A stretch of DNA of 64,000 bases, from positions 1 through 64,000 of the forward strand of contig NZ_AZEB01000013.1 of assembly GCF_001434135.1 (NCBI RefSeq), written 5' to 3'. Origin of the DNA: Lentilactobacillus kisonensis DSM 19906 = JCM 15041 (GTDB lineage Bacteria > Bacillota > Bacilli > Lactobacillales > Lactobacillaceae). Under the pieces are notes generated by a model. The model searched no databases and had not been told where the DNA came from. It saw only the letters and a program-made list of their open reading frames with translations. This document shows positions 1 to 14,124 of the stretch, in pieces. How positions within the stretch are numbered: the stretch's first letter is position 1; each line of letters opens with the position of its first letter. The position numbers were made by a program, and so were the translations under genes.

Positions 1-113
1 TTAGTGTTGCACTTGATTTGACAATTGAGGTCTTATTTTTCTTCAAAAAATTGATAATTAAAATATTACCAGCAAAATTGGAAGCTTCTGTGGCTAAAAT
101 TTGATTATTTAAT

Positions 114-160
114 CCAAAAAAAGACTGTCACCAAGATTAAGCTTGAACGACAGTCTTTCT
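114..160 (-). terminator. Terminator of the atp operon
   Basis: Perfect 10-bp inverted repeat (arms 120-129 and 149-158, AAAGACTGTC/GACAGTCTTT). Read on the minus strand it is followed by a run of seven T. It lies just downstream of the atpC stop, so it is a strong intrinsic terminator closing the ATP synthase operon. Left of it (1-113) I recognise nothing. Confidence 0.9.
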
Positions 161-163
161 GTG

Positions 164-580
164 TTATTTACTTGCAACATTGATCCGATTAATTGCTCGT
201 CGCAATGCAACTTGAGCACGATCCAAGGCAGCTTTGTCTTGGCGTTGTCGAGCCGCAGCGATTCGCTGTTCCGCATTTTTCTTCGCGTTTTCAGCACGGG
301 CAATATCAATATCTTGTTGATTTTCGGCACTATCCGCAACAATCGTCGCCATATTGTTGGAAAACTCAAGAAAACCACCGTTAACAGCGATATCATCTTC
401 GCTATCATCGTACTTAACTCGAGTTTCATCAACAGCCAGCGTCGCAATTATTGGCACATGATTCGCCATGATACCTAGTTGTCCCGATTTAGTTGAAACA
501 ACTAACATATTGGCAGTATGCTCATAAACATTTCCATCGGGAGTTACGATACTAACGGTAAGAACTGAATTATCAGCCAA
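164..580 (-). CDS. atpC: F1F0 ATP synthase epsilon subunit
   Basis: Epsilon subunit of the F1 central stalk, 138 aa, which couples gamma rotation to c-ring rotation and can inhibit ATP hydrolysis. The N-terminal beta-barrel region (about residues 1-85, opening MADNSVLTVSIVTPDG and including the GQLGIMANH segment) is typical. The C-terminal half is the charged two-helix domain rich in Ala, Arg and Gln (ENAKKNAEQRIAAARQRQ). It is the last gene of the atp operon, 16 bp after atpD and just before the terminator at 114-160. Length and position are standard for the family. Confidence 0.97.
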   Translation of the reverse strand: MADNSVLTVSIVTPDGNVYEHTANMLVVSTKSGQLGIMANHVPIIATLAVDETRVKYDDSEDDIAVNGGFLEFSNNMATIVADSAENQQDIDIARAENAKKNAEQRIAAARQRQDKAALDRAQVALRRAINRINVASK

Positions 581-596
581 TTAGAATCACCCTCCT

Positions 597-2048
<1,452 letters not shown>

Positions 2049-2055
2049 CTAAATT

Positions 2056-2970
2056 TTATTGTTGACTAAGAGCTTCTTGACCACCTGTGATTTCAGTGAT
2101 TTCAGTCGTAATTGCAGCTTGCCGCGCACGGTTATACTGCAACTCCAATGACGAAATCAAATCATCCGCATTGTCAGATGCTGACTTCATTGCAGTTGAA
2201 CTAGAAGCATGTTCAGAAGTCTTAGCATCTAAGATTGCCCCATAAACTAAACTTTCAGAATATTGTGGCAGTACAACGTTTAATACTTCTTTCTCAGATG
2301 GCTCAACGTCGTACTCAGCGGTCATTGGCTTAACCTTGATATCTTGACTTGCTTGACTTTGAATCGCTTCATCGTCAATTGGAAGCATTTTCTCGGCTCT
2401 AAATCTTGATATCAAACGGTTAACAAAGTGTTCATAACATACGTATAATTCATCAAATTCGCCCTTGTTATACATGGTTGTAACCATCTTAACAATCTGG
2501 CGGACTTCATTAAACGTTGGAACGTCACTAACACCTCGATACTCATAAGCAACGTTTGTTCCCCGTTTCCGATAGAAATCAGAACCGGTACCACCAACCG
2601 CTAATATTTGATAATCATTCGAACCAGAATGATTTTCGATAAATTGGTTCGTTTCTCGAATAACGTTGCTATTATAACTTCCTACCATTCCACGATCAGA
2701 AGTAATAATTAAATATGCCGTTCTCTTAGTTTTAGATTGATCATTTCCAGCTGCATGACCCGAGGATTTACTTAACCCGTCCAAAATATGAGACTGGGCT
2801 AAATGTAATACAACAGATTTGATTTGGCTTGCATATTCCGCATAACTCTTCGTATGCTTCTGAATCTGGTTAAGCTTAGCTTGTGAGACCATTTCCATAG
2901 CATTCGTAATTTGACGCGTCTTCTTTGTAGAAGTAATCCGATGTTTAACATCGTTTAGCGAAGCACCCAT
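2056..2970 (-). CDS. atpG: F1F0 ATP synthase gamma subunit
   Basis: Gamma subunit, 304 aa, the rotating central shaft of F1. The N-terminal helix [28 protein letters not shown] and the C-terminal helix [19 protein letters not shown] are the two conserved coiled-coil arms of the family, and [10 protein letters not shown] is the usual central motif. Lactobacillar gamma subunits are slightly longer than the roughly 290 aa typical elsewhere, and this fits. It lies 19 bp after atpA and is followed by atpD. Confidence 0.97.
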   Translation of the reverse strand: MGASLNDVKHRITSTKKTRQITNAMEMVSQAKLNQIQKHTKSYAEYASQIKSVVLHLAQSHILDGLSKSSGHAAGNDQSKTKRTAYLIITSDRGMVGSYNSNVIRETNQFIENHSGSNDYQILAVGGTGSDFYRKRGTNVAYEYRGVSDVPTFNEVRQIVKMVTTMYNKGEFDELYVCYEHFVNRLISRFRAEKMLPIDDEAIQSQASQDIKVKPMTAEYDVEPSEKEVLNVVLPQYSESLVYGAILDAKTSEHASSSTAMKSASDNADDLISSLELQYNRARQAAITTEITEITGGQEALSQQ

Positions 2971-2989
2971 GTAATCTCACCCTCCTTAA

Positions 2990-4582
<1,593 letters not shown>

Positions 4583-5125
4583 TTAATTTAACAATAATTC
4601 TTTAACTTTATTAATTCGCGTTTGAACACTACCATCAATTGTCATATCTGCTGACTTAATTACCACACCACCAATTAGTGATGCATCAACTTTCGTGTCA
4701 AAAATGACTTTAGCAGCACCGACTCGCTTTTCAAAAGCCTTCGCTAATCGATCACGTTGATCGTTATCAAGTTCGGTTGCAGAAATAACCTCTGCTCGAA
4801 CGATTTTTTTATCAGCTTCATAGACCCGCTGAAATTGATCAATAATCTCCAAGATCTGTGGGAAACGACGATAATCAGCAACAACTTTCAAAAAGTTCTT
4901 AATAAAGTCTGACGCATTTTCGGTGATAGGAGCAAGAAGGGACTGTTTGTCCTGATCAGAAACTCGAATATCATCAAGAATATCAATCAACCTTGGATTA
5001 GCAGCAAACACTTTTCGTAGCTCTAACAAATCAGCATAACCCGTTTCAAGTTCGTTAGTTCCACTAAGAACTTCGAACATGGCTTTTGCGTATTTTTTTG
5101 AAGCTGTCATACTATCTAATGTCAT
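4583..5125 (-). CDS. atpH: F1F0 ATP synthase delta subunit
   Basis: Delta subunit (OSCP homologue), 180 aa, linking the top of F1 to the peripheral b-stalk. The N-terminal helical domain ([13 protein letters not shown]) and the C-terminal family signature with [20 protein letters not shown] before the end are both present. The start codon overlaps the atpF stop by four bases (ATGA), which indicates translational coupling. Confidence 0.96.
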   Translation of the reverse strand: MTLDSMTASKKYAKAMFEVLSGTNELETGYADLLELRKVFAANPRLIDILDDIRVSDQDKQSLLAPITENASDFIKNFLKVVADYRRFPQILEIIDQFQRVYEADKKIVRAEVISATELDNDQRDRLAKAFEKRVGAAKVIFDTKVDASLIGGVVIKSADMTIDGSVQTRINKVKELLLN

Positions 5126-5631
5126 TTCTGCTTACCCAACCCTTCAATATAAGAGTCAACAAGGTCTTTTTGATCATCCGCATTTAATTCTTTTGAAATA
5201 ATCTTAGTTGCAATTTCAACGGATAGGCTTGCCACATCTTTTCGAGAATTAGCCAAAGCTTCTTGTCGTTGTTGTTCAATATCCTTTTCAGCAGAACTCT
5301 TAAGATTAGATGCTTCATTTCGTGCATCTTCAACGATTTTTTCACGTTGCTCTTGTCCGTTTTGCTTTGCAGTATTAATGATTCCGTTAGCGTCCTCACG
5401 GGTCTTCTGCAATTCAGTTTGACGTTTCTCAGCTAAATCTGCAGCTTTTGTCCGTGATTCCTTGGCAGAATCAATATCGCTGGCAATCTTATCTGAACGG
5501 TTTTGCATCATCTTAGTGATTGGCTTCCATGCAACTATTTTAACCAGCCACATTAAAACGAGAAAACTGATCATAACAAATAGCATATCACCAACGTAAA
5601 GTTGAGCTCCAACTATCGAATATGAAAACAT
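5122..5631 (-). CDS. atpF: F0 ATP synthase b subunit
   Basis: Peripheral stalk subunit b, 169 aa. One N-terminal membrane helix (about residues 14-34, [19 protein letters not shown]) is followed by a long charged coiled-coil that reaches the delta subunit. A TTG at 5634 is also in frame, but the ATG at 5631 sits about 9 nt after AAGGAGG and is preferred. It is located between atpE and atpH as in all lactobacillar atp operons. Confidence 0.96.
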   Translation of the reverse strand: MFSYSIVGAQLYVGDMLFVMISFLVLMWLVKIVAWKPITKMMQNRSDKIASDIDSAKESRTKAADLAEKRQTELQKTREDANGIINTAKQNGQEQREKIVEDARNEASNLKSSAEKDIEQQRQEALANSRKDVASLSVEIATKIISKELNADDQKDLVDSYIEGLGKQK

Positions 5632-5673
5632 CAATTGGCACCTCCTTCTTTGTATATTTAGCGATACTAGTCA

Positions 5674-5901
<228 letters not shown>

Positions 5902-5923
5902 TTAATAATCTAAAAAAATTTTG

Positions 5924-6637
5924 TTAATCTTCTAGTTCTATCTTTCGAGAAATGTAAACTGAGGACAATGTTACAAAAACATAGGCCTGTATACATCCAA
6001 TAAAGACTGAGAAACCAGTCCAAACCAATTCCAGTATGAACGCACCAATCCAAATGACTGGGCCACCATGAGCCATATTGACAATAATACCAAGTAGCAT
6101 TTCACCTGAAAGAATATTACCAAATAATCGCAAACCTAACGTCAAGAAATTAGTAAACTCCTCGAACAGATTAATTGGCAGGAAAAATACAAATGGCTTT
6201 AAATAATTCTCAAAATGCCCCTTATAACCCAACTTTCGAATCCCTAGGAATTGGGCAAGCGTCATCGTCATCAGCGACAAAGTCATTGTTACCACCGGAT
6301 CAGAAGTTGGACTTTTGACAAACGCAACACCCGAAACATCAATATGCAAAAACAATCCTTCTAAGTTTGCAATAATGATGAACATGAACAAGGTAAAGCC
6401 CCAAAGTCCTAAAGTTTTGCTAGTTTTACCAGGAATGGAACTGTTAACAATTCCATTCGTAAAATCAACAGCGTACTCAAGAACGTTCTGGCCCTTTCCA
6501 GGTTTCATGGTCAGATGCCTTGATAATGCATAGACAAGGCCTAATACAACCGCACAAGCAATTAGAATGGAAATCATATTGCCTACATTAAACGTCAGAC
6601 CCAAAAATTCAAAAGTCGAAGGAGTTCCTCCACTCAC
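5924..6637 (-). CDS. atpB: F0 ATP synthase a subunit
   Basis: Membrane subunit a, 237 aa, providing the proton half-channels against the c-ring. Five to six hydrophobic segments are visible. The essential arginine lies in the LGLRLFGNILSGEML segment of the penultimate helix. First gene of the operon. The start has a good AGAGGTGAG ribosome binding site upstream. No clear atpI gene precedes it. Confidence 0.97.
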   Translation of the reverse strand: MSGGTPSTFEFLGLTFNVGNMISILIACAVVLGLVYALSRHLTMKPGKGQNVLEYAVDFTNGIVNSSIPGKTSKTLGLWGFTLFMFIIIANLEGLFLHIDVSGVAFVKSPTSDPVVTMTLSLMTMTLAQFLGIRKLGYKGHFENYLKPFVFFLPINLFEEFTNFLTLGLRLFGNILSGEMLLGIIVNMAHGGPVIWIGAFILELVWTGFSVFIGCIQAYVFVTLSSVYISRKIELED

Positions 6638-6767
6638 AAAATCTCACCTCTTTCCAAGACATAGTCACGCAAGCAAATCAATCTGGTTATTGGTCAAGAA
6701 GACAGTATTACCAAAGTGAAACTTTGCGATGGTAATGAACACACCAAAGTGTCCAAATACAATTGAA

Positions 6768-6796
6768 ACTATACCACCATTCAATATAAAATTCAA
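6768..6796 (-). promoter_or_regulatory. Promoter of the atp operon
   Basis: On the minus strand: -35 TTGAAT (6791-6796), exactly 17 bp, then -10 TATAGT (6768-6773). It lies about 130 bp upstream of atpB, giving a leader of roughly 120 nt. The leader contains two ACCAAAGTG/CACTTTGG-like half-sites that can pair. Confidence 0.75.
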
Positions 6797-6979
6797 AAGA
6801 ATATTAGTAATCTTGAGAGCGACTAAAGCGCGTCGCTGCCGTAATTAGCAAACCCATGTCAGGTTATAGGACGTATAATTTAGATGATTCAAAACTAATT
6901 TGTCTTTTCGGAACAAATCCCTTTACTATGTTTTTGTCTAATTCAAACAATTGTTTTAGTAAATTCATTCCCAGGCAAC

Positions 6980-7010
6980 ACAAATGGAGCGATTCAGATC
7001 GCTCCATTGA
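6980..7010 (-). terminator. Hairpin downstream of upp
   Basis: Perfect 11-bp stem with a 4-nt loop (arms 6983-6993 and 6998-7008, AATGGAGCGAT/ATCGCTCCATT). It lies 20 bp past the upp stop on the minus strand. The following T run is short (ATTTGTG), so termination is likely but maybe leaky. It separates upp from the independently promoted atp operon. The rest of the 6638-7028 gap holds the atp promoter and leader. Confidence 0.65.
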
Positions 7011-7028
7011 AGCATCAACCTATATCTG

Positions 7029-7658
7029 CTATTTAGTACCAAATAACCGATCACCGGCGTCACCAAGTCCTGGCACAATATAACCCTTATCATTGAGCTT
7101 CTCATCTAGAGCTGCAGTGTAAATGTCGATATCTGGATGGGCTTTTTGTAATGCTTTAACACCTTCTGGAGCAGCTACTAAACAGACAAATTTGATATTA
7201 GAAGCTCCCCGCTTCTTCAATGCATCAATGGCCATAATTGAGGAGCCGCCAGTTGCAAGCATTGGATCAACAACAAAGATTTGGCGTTGTTCAATATCAG
7301 AAGGTAATTTCACAAAATACTCGTGAGGTTCAAGGGTCTTTTCATCCCGATACATGCCAATGTGACCTACTTTGGCTGCAGGGATCAAATCCAAGATACC
7401 ATCAACCATTCCAATCCCAGCCCGCAAAATTGGGACAATTGCGACCTTTTTCCCGGAAATATGCTTTGCATGTGCGATTCCTTCTGGTGTTTGAATGTCA
7501 ACATCTTCCAGCGGCATATCCCGAGAAACTTCAAATGCCATCAACGTTGCAATTTCATTGACAATTTCTCGAAATTCCTTTGTCCCGCAATTTTTATCCC
7601 GAATCATTGACAACTTATGCTGAATCAGCGGATGATCCATAACTTGAAACTTACCCAT
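7029..7658 (-). CDS. upp: Uracil phosphoribosyltransferase
   Basis: Converts uracil and PRPP to UMP in pyrimidine salvage, 209 aa. The PRPP-binding loop [10 protein letters not shown] is followed by [11 protein letters not shown], and the [18 protein letters not shown]-terminus is diagnostic. The open frame extends upstream to 7760, but the ATG at 7658 ([16 protein letters not shown]) has an AGGAGTGG ribosome binding site and matches the family N-terminus. It follows glyA after a terminator, a common arrangement in Firmicutes next to the atp operon. Confidence 0.96.
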   Translation of the reverse strand: MGKFQVMDHPLIQHKLSMIRDKNCGTKEFREIVNEIATLMAFEVSRDMPLEDVDIQTPEGIAHAKHISGKKVAIVPILRAGIGMVDGILDLIPAAKVGHIGMYRDEKTLEPHEYFVKLPSDIEQRQIFVVDPMLATGGSSIMAIDALKKRGASNIKFVCLVAAPEGVKALQKAHPDIDIYTAALDEKLNDKGYIVPGLGDAGDRLFGTK

Positions 7659-7720
7659 TATTTCCCACTCCTTATTTATATTTCTAAATAATTGTATCAC
7701 ATATATGGTAGCTAAAATCA

Positions 7721-7757
7721 CAAAAGAGCCCGAAACCACAATTAGTTTCGGGCTTGG
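7721..7757 (-). terminator. Terminator of glyA
   Basis: Perfect 10-bp stem (arms 7727-7736 and 7745-7754, AGCCCGAAAC/GTTTCGGGCT). It is followed on the minus strand by CTCTTTTG and lies directly after the glyA stop. Confidence 0.85.
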
Positions 7758-7760
7758 CAT

Positions 7761-9002
7761 TTATGAATTAATTGGATGCTTTTCGGTTAATGCTTCTACT
7801 TTATTAGCAACATCTTGTAAATTACTTTCATTTTCTGGATCATCAATTACTTGCAAAATTAATTGAGCAACCTGACGGGCATCATTCTCATCAAAGCCAC
7901 GGGTGGTAATTGCTGGTGTTCCTAATCGAAGGCCACTGGTTTTTGAAGGTGGCAGCGGATCATTTGGAATTGATTCTTTGTTGGTTGTAATATGAACAGA
8001 ATCTAAAATGTTTTGTAAATCTTTCCCATTTAAAGACGTTTCGGTTAGATTGATCGTCATCAGGTGATTATCTGTCCCACCTGTTAACACGGAAACTTTC
8101 TCAGAATTTTGAAATTCAGCCGCCATTGCTTGGGCATTCTTGATAACCTGTTCGCCATATTGTTTAAATGAAGGCTGTAAGTCTTCATAAAATGCAGCTG
8201 CTTTCCCTGCAATGACGTGTTCCAAGGGGCCACCCTGGCTTCCAGGGAACACAGCGGAATTAATCTTCTTAGCATACTTTGCTTTTGCTAAAATCATTCC
8301 ACCACGAGGCCCTCTCAAAGTCTTGTGAGTCGTTGTCGTTACCACGTCCGCAACTGGAACTGGACTTGGGTGCAGTCCTGTTGCAACCAAGCCGGCAATG
8401 TGAGCCATATCAACCATTAAGTAGGCACCAACAGAATCAGCAATGTCTCTAAACCGTTGCCAGTCAATAATCCGACTATAAGCAGACGCCCCGGCAATAA
8501 TCAACTTTGGTTGGACTTCGGTCGTAATCTTAGCAACTTCATCATAGTCGATTAACTGTGTCTTAGGATCCAACCCATAGGAATAGGAATCATATAATTT
8601 GCCAGAAAAGCTGACTTTGGCACCATGACTTAAATGGCCGCCAGCATCCAAGCCCATCCCCAAAATTTTGTCGCCGGGTTTGAGCAAAGCTGCGTAGACT
8701 TCCTGATTAGCTTGTGATCCAGAGTGAGGTTGAACGTTTGCATACTCGGCACCAAATAGTTCTTTGGCCCGATCGATCGCAAGTTGTTCGACGATATCAA
8801 TATATTCACAGCCACCGTAATAGCGGCGACCAGGGTAACCCTCAGCATACTTATTGGTCAGAACAGAACCCTGAGCTGCCCGAACGGCATTTGAAACGAT
8901 GTTTTCAGAAGCAATCAACTCAATATTGTGTTCCTGACGGTTTTCTTCGTTAGCAATTGCATCCCAAAGTTCAGGATCTTGCTGCTTATAATCGTAATTC
9001 AC
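7761..9002 (-). CDS. glyA: Serine hydroxymethyltransferase
   Basis: PLP enzyme interconverting serine and glycine with transfer of a one-carbon unit to tetrahydrofolate, 413 aa. The PLP lysine lies in [27 protein letters not shown] and [10 protein letters not shown] are family signatures. The frame is open to 9011 with GTG and TTG codons, but GTG at 9002 ([13 protein letters not shown]) is best spaced from the GAGG ribosome binding site, so the true start is somewhat uncertain. It lies downstream of sua5 in the tdk-prfA-prmC-sua5-glyA run. Confidence 0.95.
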   Translation of the reverse strand: MNYDYKQQDPELWDAIANEENRQEHNIELIASENIVSNAVRAAQGSVLTNKYAEGYPGRRYYGGCEYIDIVEQLAIDRAKELFGAEYANVQPHSGSQANQEVYAALLKPGDKILGMGLDAGGHLSHGAKVSFSGKLYDSYSYGLDPKTQLIDYDEVAKITTEVQPKLIIAGASAYSRIIDWQRFRDIADSVGAYLMVDMAHIAGLVATGLHPSPVPVADVVTTTTHKTLRGPRGGMILAKAKYAKKINSAVFPGSQGGPLEHVIAGKAAAFYEDLQPSFKQYGEQVIKNAQAMAAEFQNSEKVSVLTGGTDNHLMTINLTETSLNGKDLQNILDSVHITTNKESIPNDPLPPSKTSGLRLGTPAITTRGFDENDARQVAQLILQVIDDPENESNLQDVANKVEALTEKHPINS

Positions 9003-9039
9003 CTGCAACACCTCACTATATTTTTGTGGTACAAGTTGA

Positions 9040-10062
9040 TTATAACTGCTTAAAATGCATTTGCCCAGCTGATTTATTCAATCGATTCATGTAGGCTTCC
9101 GCAATCCCAGTTGGTTTAAGGCCTTGCGCGAAGACAACTTTATATTGCTTATGATTATCAAAATCCCGTAATTCTGCAAACAGATCATGAGCTGCTGTTT
9201 TGGCATCCGTACCAATAGAAATAACATCCGCATTTTGCGGCCAATTGATTGTCTTAATGACATCGTCAAACGCCATCACACCAACTGGCTGATCGTGGGC
9301 CGCAATCCAATTAGCAACGGCTTGCCAGTCATCGTCTGGATCCACAATATAGACTTGGGCATCTGGCGCATAATGCTTATATTTCATCCCAGGTGCCTTT
9401 GGGGTCTGGCTCATTCCCACATGGTGTAATTCGTCCACTACTGGGCGGTGAATAACGGCTTCAATATCTTCTTTGGTCACCGCTCCGGGTCTTAGAATTG
9501 AGGGGGTGTCAACCGACATATCCAGCACCGTCGATTCAACACCCACAGTTGTCGGCCCATCGTCGACGATAGCAGCAATCTTACCATTTAAATCGTGATA
9601 AACATGTTGGGCCGTGGTTGGACTAGGCTTTCCAGACGTATTAGCGGATGGACCAACAATTGGAACCCCAGCTTGGGTAATTAAATCAAGCGTTAATTGA
9701 TTGTTAGGAAATCTAAAGGCAGCCGTTGTTAATCCCCCCGTCACCGTCTTAGAGAGGGCATTTGGTTTTAACTTAAAAATCATCGTTAATGATCCGGGCC
9801 AAAATTGATCAATCAACTTCTTAGCATCTGTACTCAATGGTTGCACATATTTTTCAACCATCGAAACTTTTGATACCGTCACAATCAATGGGTTATCACT
9901 AGGACGCCCCTTTGCTTGATAAACTTTTTTGACAGCAGCGACATTGGTGGCGTCCGCCCCTAATCCATAGACGGTCTCAGTGGGAAACGCAACCAATTCT
10001 CCCTGCTGGATCAGCTTTGCGGCTGTTGCAAGCTGACTGCCAGTTAACAATAATGTTTTCAT
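9040..10062 (-). CDS. sua5: Threonylcarbamoyl-AMP synthase (Sua5 type)
   Basis: Makes threonylcarbamoyl-AMP from threonine, bicarbonate and ATP for the t6A37 modification of ANN-decoding tRNAs. About 340 aa, so it is the long Sua5 form with a YrdC domain (residues 1-200) plus a C-terminal Sua5 domain. The [11 protein letters not shown] substrate loop and [13 protein letters not shown] are present. ATG at 10062 (MKTLLLTG) is chosen over 10077, because the upstream ATG overlaps the prmC stop and the GAGG ribosome binding site. Confidence 0.93.
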   Translation of the reverse strand: MKTLLLTGSQLATAAKLIQQGELVAFPTETVYGLGADATNVAAVKKVYQAKGRPSDNPLIVTVSKVSMVEKYVQPLSTDAKKLIDQFWPGSLTMIFKLKPNALSKTVTGGLTTAAFRFPNNQLTLDLITQAGVPIVGPSANTSGKPSPTTAQHVYHDLNGKIAAIVDDGPTTVGVESTVLDMSVDTPSILRPGAVTKEDIEAVIHRPVVDELHHVGMSQTPKAPGMKYKHYAPDAQVYIVDPDDDWQAVANWIAAHDQPVGVMAFDDVIKTINWPQNADVISIGTDAKTAAHDLFAELRDFDNHKQYKVVFAQGLKPTGIAEAYMNRLNKSAGQMHFKQL

Positions 10063-10073
10063 AATTACAAACC

Positions 10074-10931
10074 TCATTTCCTTACTTGAATCATTCGTTG
10101 GTGACCAGCAACGTCATGTTTCACTTTGATGGTTGCTCGGGGCATTGCGCGCCGAAAAATAGCGACAACTGCTTGCTCCTGATGGAATCCAATCTCCATA
10201 AATAGACTACCACCAACGGCTAAGTGTGACTGAACATCATTAGCAATGCGCTTATAAATCGCCAACCCATCGTCATCTGCATAGAGCGCTAATGCGGGCT
10301 CATTCTCAATTACCCGTTTATCCATATCCACTTGTTCATGATGAGAGATGTAAGGCGGATTGGAAACAATCATATCAAACTGCGACTCAATTTTATCAAA
10401 AACGTCGCTCTGAATAAACTTAATTGGCAATCCTAACCTTTTGGCGTTATCGGCGGCCACCCGTAAGGCAGCCTGGGAAATATCGCTTCCACTAACATGC
10501 CACGTTGGGCACTGCTTCTTTAGAGCTAGCGCAATCGCACCGCTGCCTGTTCCAATGTCTAAAACTGATAATGGCATGCAATGTTGTGCGCTAGTCTCTG
10601 CTAAAATCCAATCAATTAATTCTTCAGTTTCAATTCGTGGAATCAGCACAGCTGGCGTAACCGTGATCGACAAGCCGTAGAAGTTCGCCTCACCAACAAT
10701 GTATTGCGGCGGTATTCCAGCAAGCAATTGGGCAATATCTTGTTGAAACTGCTGCCATAAATTATCAGGCATCTGTCTTTGATAGTTAATCAGTAATCCT
10801 GTGGCGGAAAGCTGGGATCGATGTTCAAGAATAAAGTCAACATCGTACATGTCCAAATCTAGACTGTCTTTAATACGAAAAGAAGCCCATTTCCGGGCTT
10901 CAAAGTAGGTAACGTTCTTTTGATTATTCAT
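10074..10931 (-). CDS. prmC: Release factor glutamine methyltransferase
   Basis: N5-glutamine methyltransferase that methylates the GGQ glutamine of peptide release factors, 285 aa. The SAM-binding motif [15 protein letters not shown] and the catalytic NPPY motif ([12 protein letters not shown]) are both visible. The gene overlaps the end of prfA, whose product is its substrate, by 8 bp. This conserved pairing supports coupled expression. Confidence 0.96.
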   Translation of the reverse strand: MNNQKNVTYFEARKWASFRIKDSLDLDMYDVDFILEHRSQLSATGLLINYQRQMPDNLWQQFQQDIAQLLAGIPPQYIVGEANFYGLSITVTPAVLIPRIETEELIDWILAETSAQHCMPLSVLDIGTGSGAIALALKKQCPTWHVSGSDISQAALRVAADNAKRLGLPIKFIQSDVFDKIESQFDMIVSNPPYISHHEQVDMDKRVIENEPALALYADDDGLAIYKRIANDVQSHLAVGGSLFMEIGFHQEQAVVAIFRRAMPRATIKVKHDVAGHQRMIQVRK

Positions 10932-12009
10932 TGGTTAAATTCTCAAGTTTCTTTGCTTGGTCCGACAAGATCAACGCATCAATAATTTCGCCCAGTTCAC
11001 CATTCATAATTCGGTCTAACTTATTAAGTGTTAACCCAATTCGGTGATCGGTTACCCGATTTTGAGGATAGTTGTACGTTCGAATCCGCTCAGAACGATC
11101 CCCCGTCCCAACAGCTGACTTTCTTTCAGCGTTGTATTGATCCTGTTCTTGTTGAGAATAATAATCGTAAACCCGGGCCTTCAAAATCTTCATTGCCTTG
11201 GCCCGGTTCTGTTGCTGCGATCGCTCATCTTGCATTGCAACGACAATCCCAGTTGGCAAATGAGTCATTCGAACCGCCGAAGAAGTCTTGTTGATATGCT
11301 GACCACCAGCACCAGAAGATCGATAAACATCAACCCGAATATCCTTTGGATCGATATCAATATCAACATCCTCTTCTTCTGGCATCACGCCAACCGTTGC
11401 TGTCGACGTATGCACTCGCCCGGCTGATTCAGTTACTGGCACCCGTTGAACTCGGTGAGCACCATTCTCGTATTTCAACTTTGAATAGACCTTATCACCG
11501 GTAATCATCAACGCAATTTCCTTGAAGCCACCGACTTCGGTTTCATTCTTATCAACAACTTCTACTTGCCATCCTTGCCGTTCTGCATACTTGGAGTACA
11601 TGCTAAATAAATCTGCAGCAAATAAACTGGCTTCATCACCACCAGCAGCGCCATGGATTTCCATAATGATGTTCTTATCATCATTAGGATCCTTAGGCAA
11701 CAGCATCACCTTTAATTCATCCTCAAGCTTTTCCTTTTGATCCGTGTAATCTGAAATCTCATCCTTGACCATCGTTTCCAAATCCGGGTCATCAATCTTT
11801 TCTCGCAGCATTTCTTTATCGTCATTAAGCTGACCAGTTACTTTCTGGTATTTCTTAAATGCCGCCACGGTGTCCCTTAAATCTGCTTCTTCCTTTGATA
11901 ACTTCATAAATTTTTGGGTATCAGCAATAACTTCAGGGTCACTGATTAGTTCGTTTAGTTCATCATAACGATCAACTACAGCCTGTAATTTGTCGAAAAT
12001 TTCGTCCAT
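10924..12009 (-). CDS. prfA: Peptide chain release factor 1
   Basis: RF1, 361 aa, which terminates translation at UAA and UAG. The GGQ motif ([15 protein letters not shown]) drives peptidyl-tRNA hydrolysis. The stop-codon reading tripeptide is PVT ([13 protein letters not shown]), the RF1 type rather than the RF2 SPF type. It lies between tdk and prmC. Confidence 0.97.
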   Translation of the reverse strand: MDEIFDKLQAVVDRYDELNELISDPEVIADTQKFMKLSKEEADLRDTVAAFKKYQKVTGQLNDDKEMLREKIDDPDLETMVKDEISDYTDQKEKLEDELKVMLLPKDPNDDKNIIMEIHGAAGGDEASLFAADLFSMYSKYAERQGWQVEVVDKNETEVGGFKEIALMITGDKVYSKLKYENGAHRVQRVPVTESAGRVHTSTATVGVMPEEEDVDIDIDPKDIRVDVYRSSGAGGQHINKTSSAVRMTHLPTGIVVAMQDERSQQQNRAKAMKILKARVYDYYSQQEQDQYNAERKSAVGTGDRSERIRTYNYPQNRVTDHRIGLTLNKLDRIMNGELGEIIDALILSDQAKKLENLTNE

Positions 12010-12028
12010 TTAATAATTCCTCACTTTG

Positions 12029-12601
12029 TTACTTAATCGGTGGATTGTAATAATGCTTTCGGCACACTGGATAGTAAGATTCATTACCACCCATTTGAAT
12101 TTGTTCACCATCATAAACCGGCTTACCATCGTGAAACCGTAAATTCATGATGGCTTTCTTACCACAGAACCAGCAAATTGTCTTCATTTCTTCTATCTTA
12201 TCTGCATACAATAGTAGGTATTCGGACCCTTCAAACAAATGATTCTGAAAATCATTCTTAAGGCCAAATGCAATAACTGGAATGTTAAGTTCATCAACAA
12301 TTTCTGCCAATTGAAAGACGTGTTTTTTGGTTAAAAATTGAGCTTCGTCGATCAACACACAGCTTGCATGGGGATCCAGTTCTTGGACCCGTTCAAAAAT
12401 ATTTGTTTTTTCAAAAATTGGATCGGCCTTTCGTTCAAGCCCAATTCGCGATTCGATCATTCCCTGCTTTTCGCGGGTATCTAAAGCACTAGTCATAATA
12501 ATAACACTTTTATTTTGCTCTTCATAATTATGAGCAACTTTGATAATTTCGATCGTTTTGCCACTGTTCATAGCACCGTAACGATAAAAGAGTTGAGCCA
12601 A
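12029..12601 (-). CDS. tdk: Thymidine kinase
   Basis: Phosphorylates thymidine to dTMP in salvage. The P-loop [11 protein letters not shown] is near the N-terminus. The lid region contains a structural zinc site with [13 protein letters not shown] and a later CRKHY. The frame is open to an ATG at 12637, but the family begins at MAQLF. That corresponds to the TTG at 12601, preceded by AAGGTGG at good spacing, giving 190 aa. The longer form (202 aa) cannot be excluded. Confidence 0.94.
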   Translation of the reverse strand: MAQLFYRYGAMNSGKTIEIIKVAHNYEEQNKSVIIMTSALDTREKQGMIESRIGLERKADPIFEKTNIFERVQELDPHASCVLIDEAQFLTKKHVFQLAEIVDELNIPVIAFGLKNDFQNHLFEGSEYLLLYADKIEEMKTICWFCGKKAIMNLRFHDGKPVYDGEQIQMGGNESYYPVCRKHYYNPPIK

Positions 12602-12777
12602 TATTTCCACCTTTTTCCTTGAAAGCTTCTCTTCCATTATACAGAAATTCCCTTTGAATATCGATATTAATCATAATTTTCCAGTCACCAGAGCCAAACC
12701 GTGTTCAAACCGCCGTGCGTATGATAAACTTAGTCTTTGATTAGTACGATATGTACTTAGCTTAAGGAGTAAATCTT

Positions 12778-14124
12778 ATGTCATTAAAAAGTTCAATTGC
12801 AACCGCAGCCGGTAAGTCTTCTTACTGGTTCTTACACACGTTCTTAAAGGGTGGCAGCTCGCTTCCCGGCAAAATCACCAAGAGATTAGATCCCAACATC
12901 CTCCAAACACTCGCGAGAAATTACGATGTGATCGTCATAACCGGAACCAACGGCAAAACACTCACGACCGCACTTACCGTTCAAGTTTTGAAGGAGAAAT
13001 ACCAAAATATCGTGACTAATCCCACTGGCTCAAACATGGAGCAGGGAATCATTACAACTTTTCTTCATGCGCCAAGAACTAAAAATAAGCGTCCATTGGC
13101 CGTTCTTGAGGTTGACGAAGCTAATGTCATCATGGTAACCAAGTACATTAAGCCAAAAGCATTTGTCTTTACGAACATTTTCAGGGATCAAATGGATCGG
13201 TATGGTGAAATCTACACGACTTACCAGAAAATTTTAAACGGTGTTGCCCTTGCGCCAAATGCAACTATTATTGCAAACGGGGATGCGCCCATTTTTCATT
13301 CAAAGCAGTTGCCAAACCCAATGATCTATTACGGCTTTGCCAACCAGCCCAAAAAAGACATCAAGGCAACTCCTAATACCGATGGCGTGCTATGCCCACA
13401 ATGTCAACACATCTTGCACTATCACTACATTAGCTATTCCAACTTAGGGGATTACTTCTGTCCAAATTGTGGCTACCAGCGACCAAAGTTGAACTTTGCC
13501 TTAACTAAAATTGATCACTTAACCCCCAAGTCTTCTCAGTTTGAAATTGATGGTGAACCAATTAAAATTGAAATTGGCGGTGTTTATAATATTTACAATG
13601 CCTTAGCCGCCTACACAGTTGGTCGATTTATGGGCGTTACCCCTACCCAAACCCAACAAGCATTTAGTAAGGGCAAACACATTTTTGGCCGGCAAGAAGA
13701 AATCAACGTTGATGGCAAGGCGGTCACACTAATCTTGGTCAAAAATCCGGTTGGCCTTAACCAAGTAATTGATATGATCTCAACTGATCAGGATCCATTC
13801 ACCTTTATTGGCTTACTGAATGCTAATTACGCTGATGGAATTGATACCAGCTGGATCTGGGATGGCGATTTTGAGAGACTGCCCCAAATGAACATTAAAC
13901 AGTTCATCACTGGTGGCGAACGCTATAAAGACATCACTTATCGTCTCCAAGTCGCCGGTGTTGACCCGGAAAAACATTTAGTTGAACCTGACTTGGATAA
14001 AGTTGTTGAAATGATTCCAAACGCTCCAACAAAGAAAGTGTATATTTTAGCAACCTACACGGCAATGCTCCACTTAAGAAAGGTTTTTGCAGCGAAAGGA
14101 TTTATCAAAGGAGGCCTTGACTAA
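12778..14124 (+). CDS. murT: Lipid II isoglutaminyl synthase, MurT subunit
   Basis: Mur-ligase-like subunit of the MurT/GatD complex that amidates the D-Glu of lipid II to D-isoglutamine, 448 aa. The ATP site is VITGTNGKTLTT. A zinc-ribbon insertion with four cysteines (CPQCQH at about residue 205 and CPNCGY about 25 residues later) and the C-terminal DUF1727 region are diagnostic for MurT. The preceding AAGGAG ribosome binding site supports the start. Its stop overlaps the gatD start by one base (TAATG). Confidence 0.96.
   Translation: MSLKSSIATAAGKSSYWFLHTFLKGGSSLPGKITKRLDPNILQTLARNYDVIVITGTNGKTLTTALTVQVLKEKYQNIVTNPTGSNMEQGIITTFLHAPRTKNKRPLAVLEVDEANVIMVTKYIKPKAFVFTNIFRDQMDRYGEIYTTYQKILNGVALAPNATIIANGDAPIFHSKQLPNPMIYYGFANQPKKDIKATPNTDGVLCPQCQHILHYHYISYSNLGDYFCPNCGYQRPKLNFALTKIDHLTPKSSQFEIDGEPIKIEIGGVYNIYNALAAYTVGRFMGVTPTQTQQAFSKGKHIFGRQEEINVDGKAVTLILVKNPVGLNQVIDMISTDQDPFTFIGLLNANYADGIDTSWIWDGDFERLPQMNIKQFITGGERYKDITYRLQVAGVDPEKHLVEPDLDKVVEMIPNAPTKKVYILATYTAMLHLRKVFAAKGFIKGGLD

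Noticed and set aside
6661-6837. Open, hydrophobic-looking frame on the minus strand upstream of atpB (possible AtpI remnant)
   Set aside because: About 55 codons without a start codon or ribosome binding site, and the atp promoter lies inside it. Homology cannot be claimed by eye.
6856-7083. 75-codon plus-strand open frame
   Set aside because: Runs through the upp terminator hairpin and into upp on the opposite strand; no ribosome binding site.
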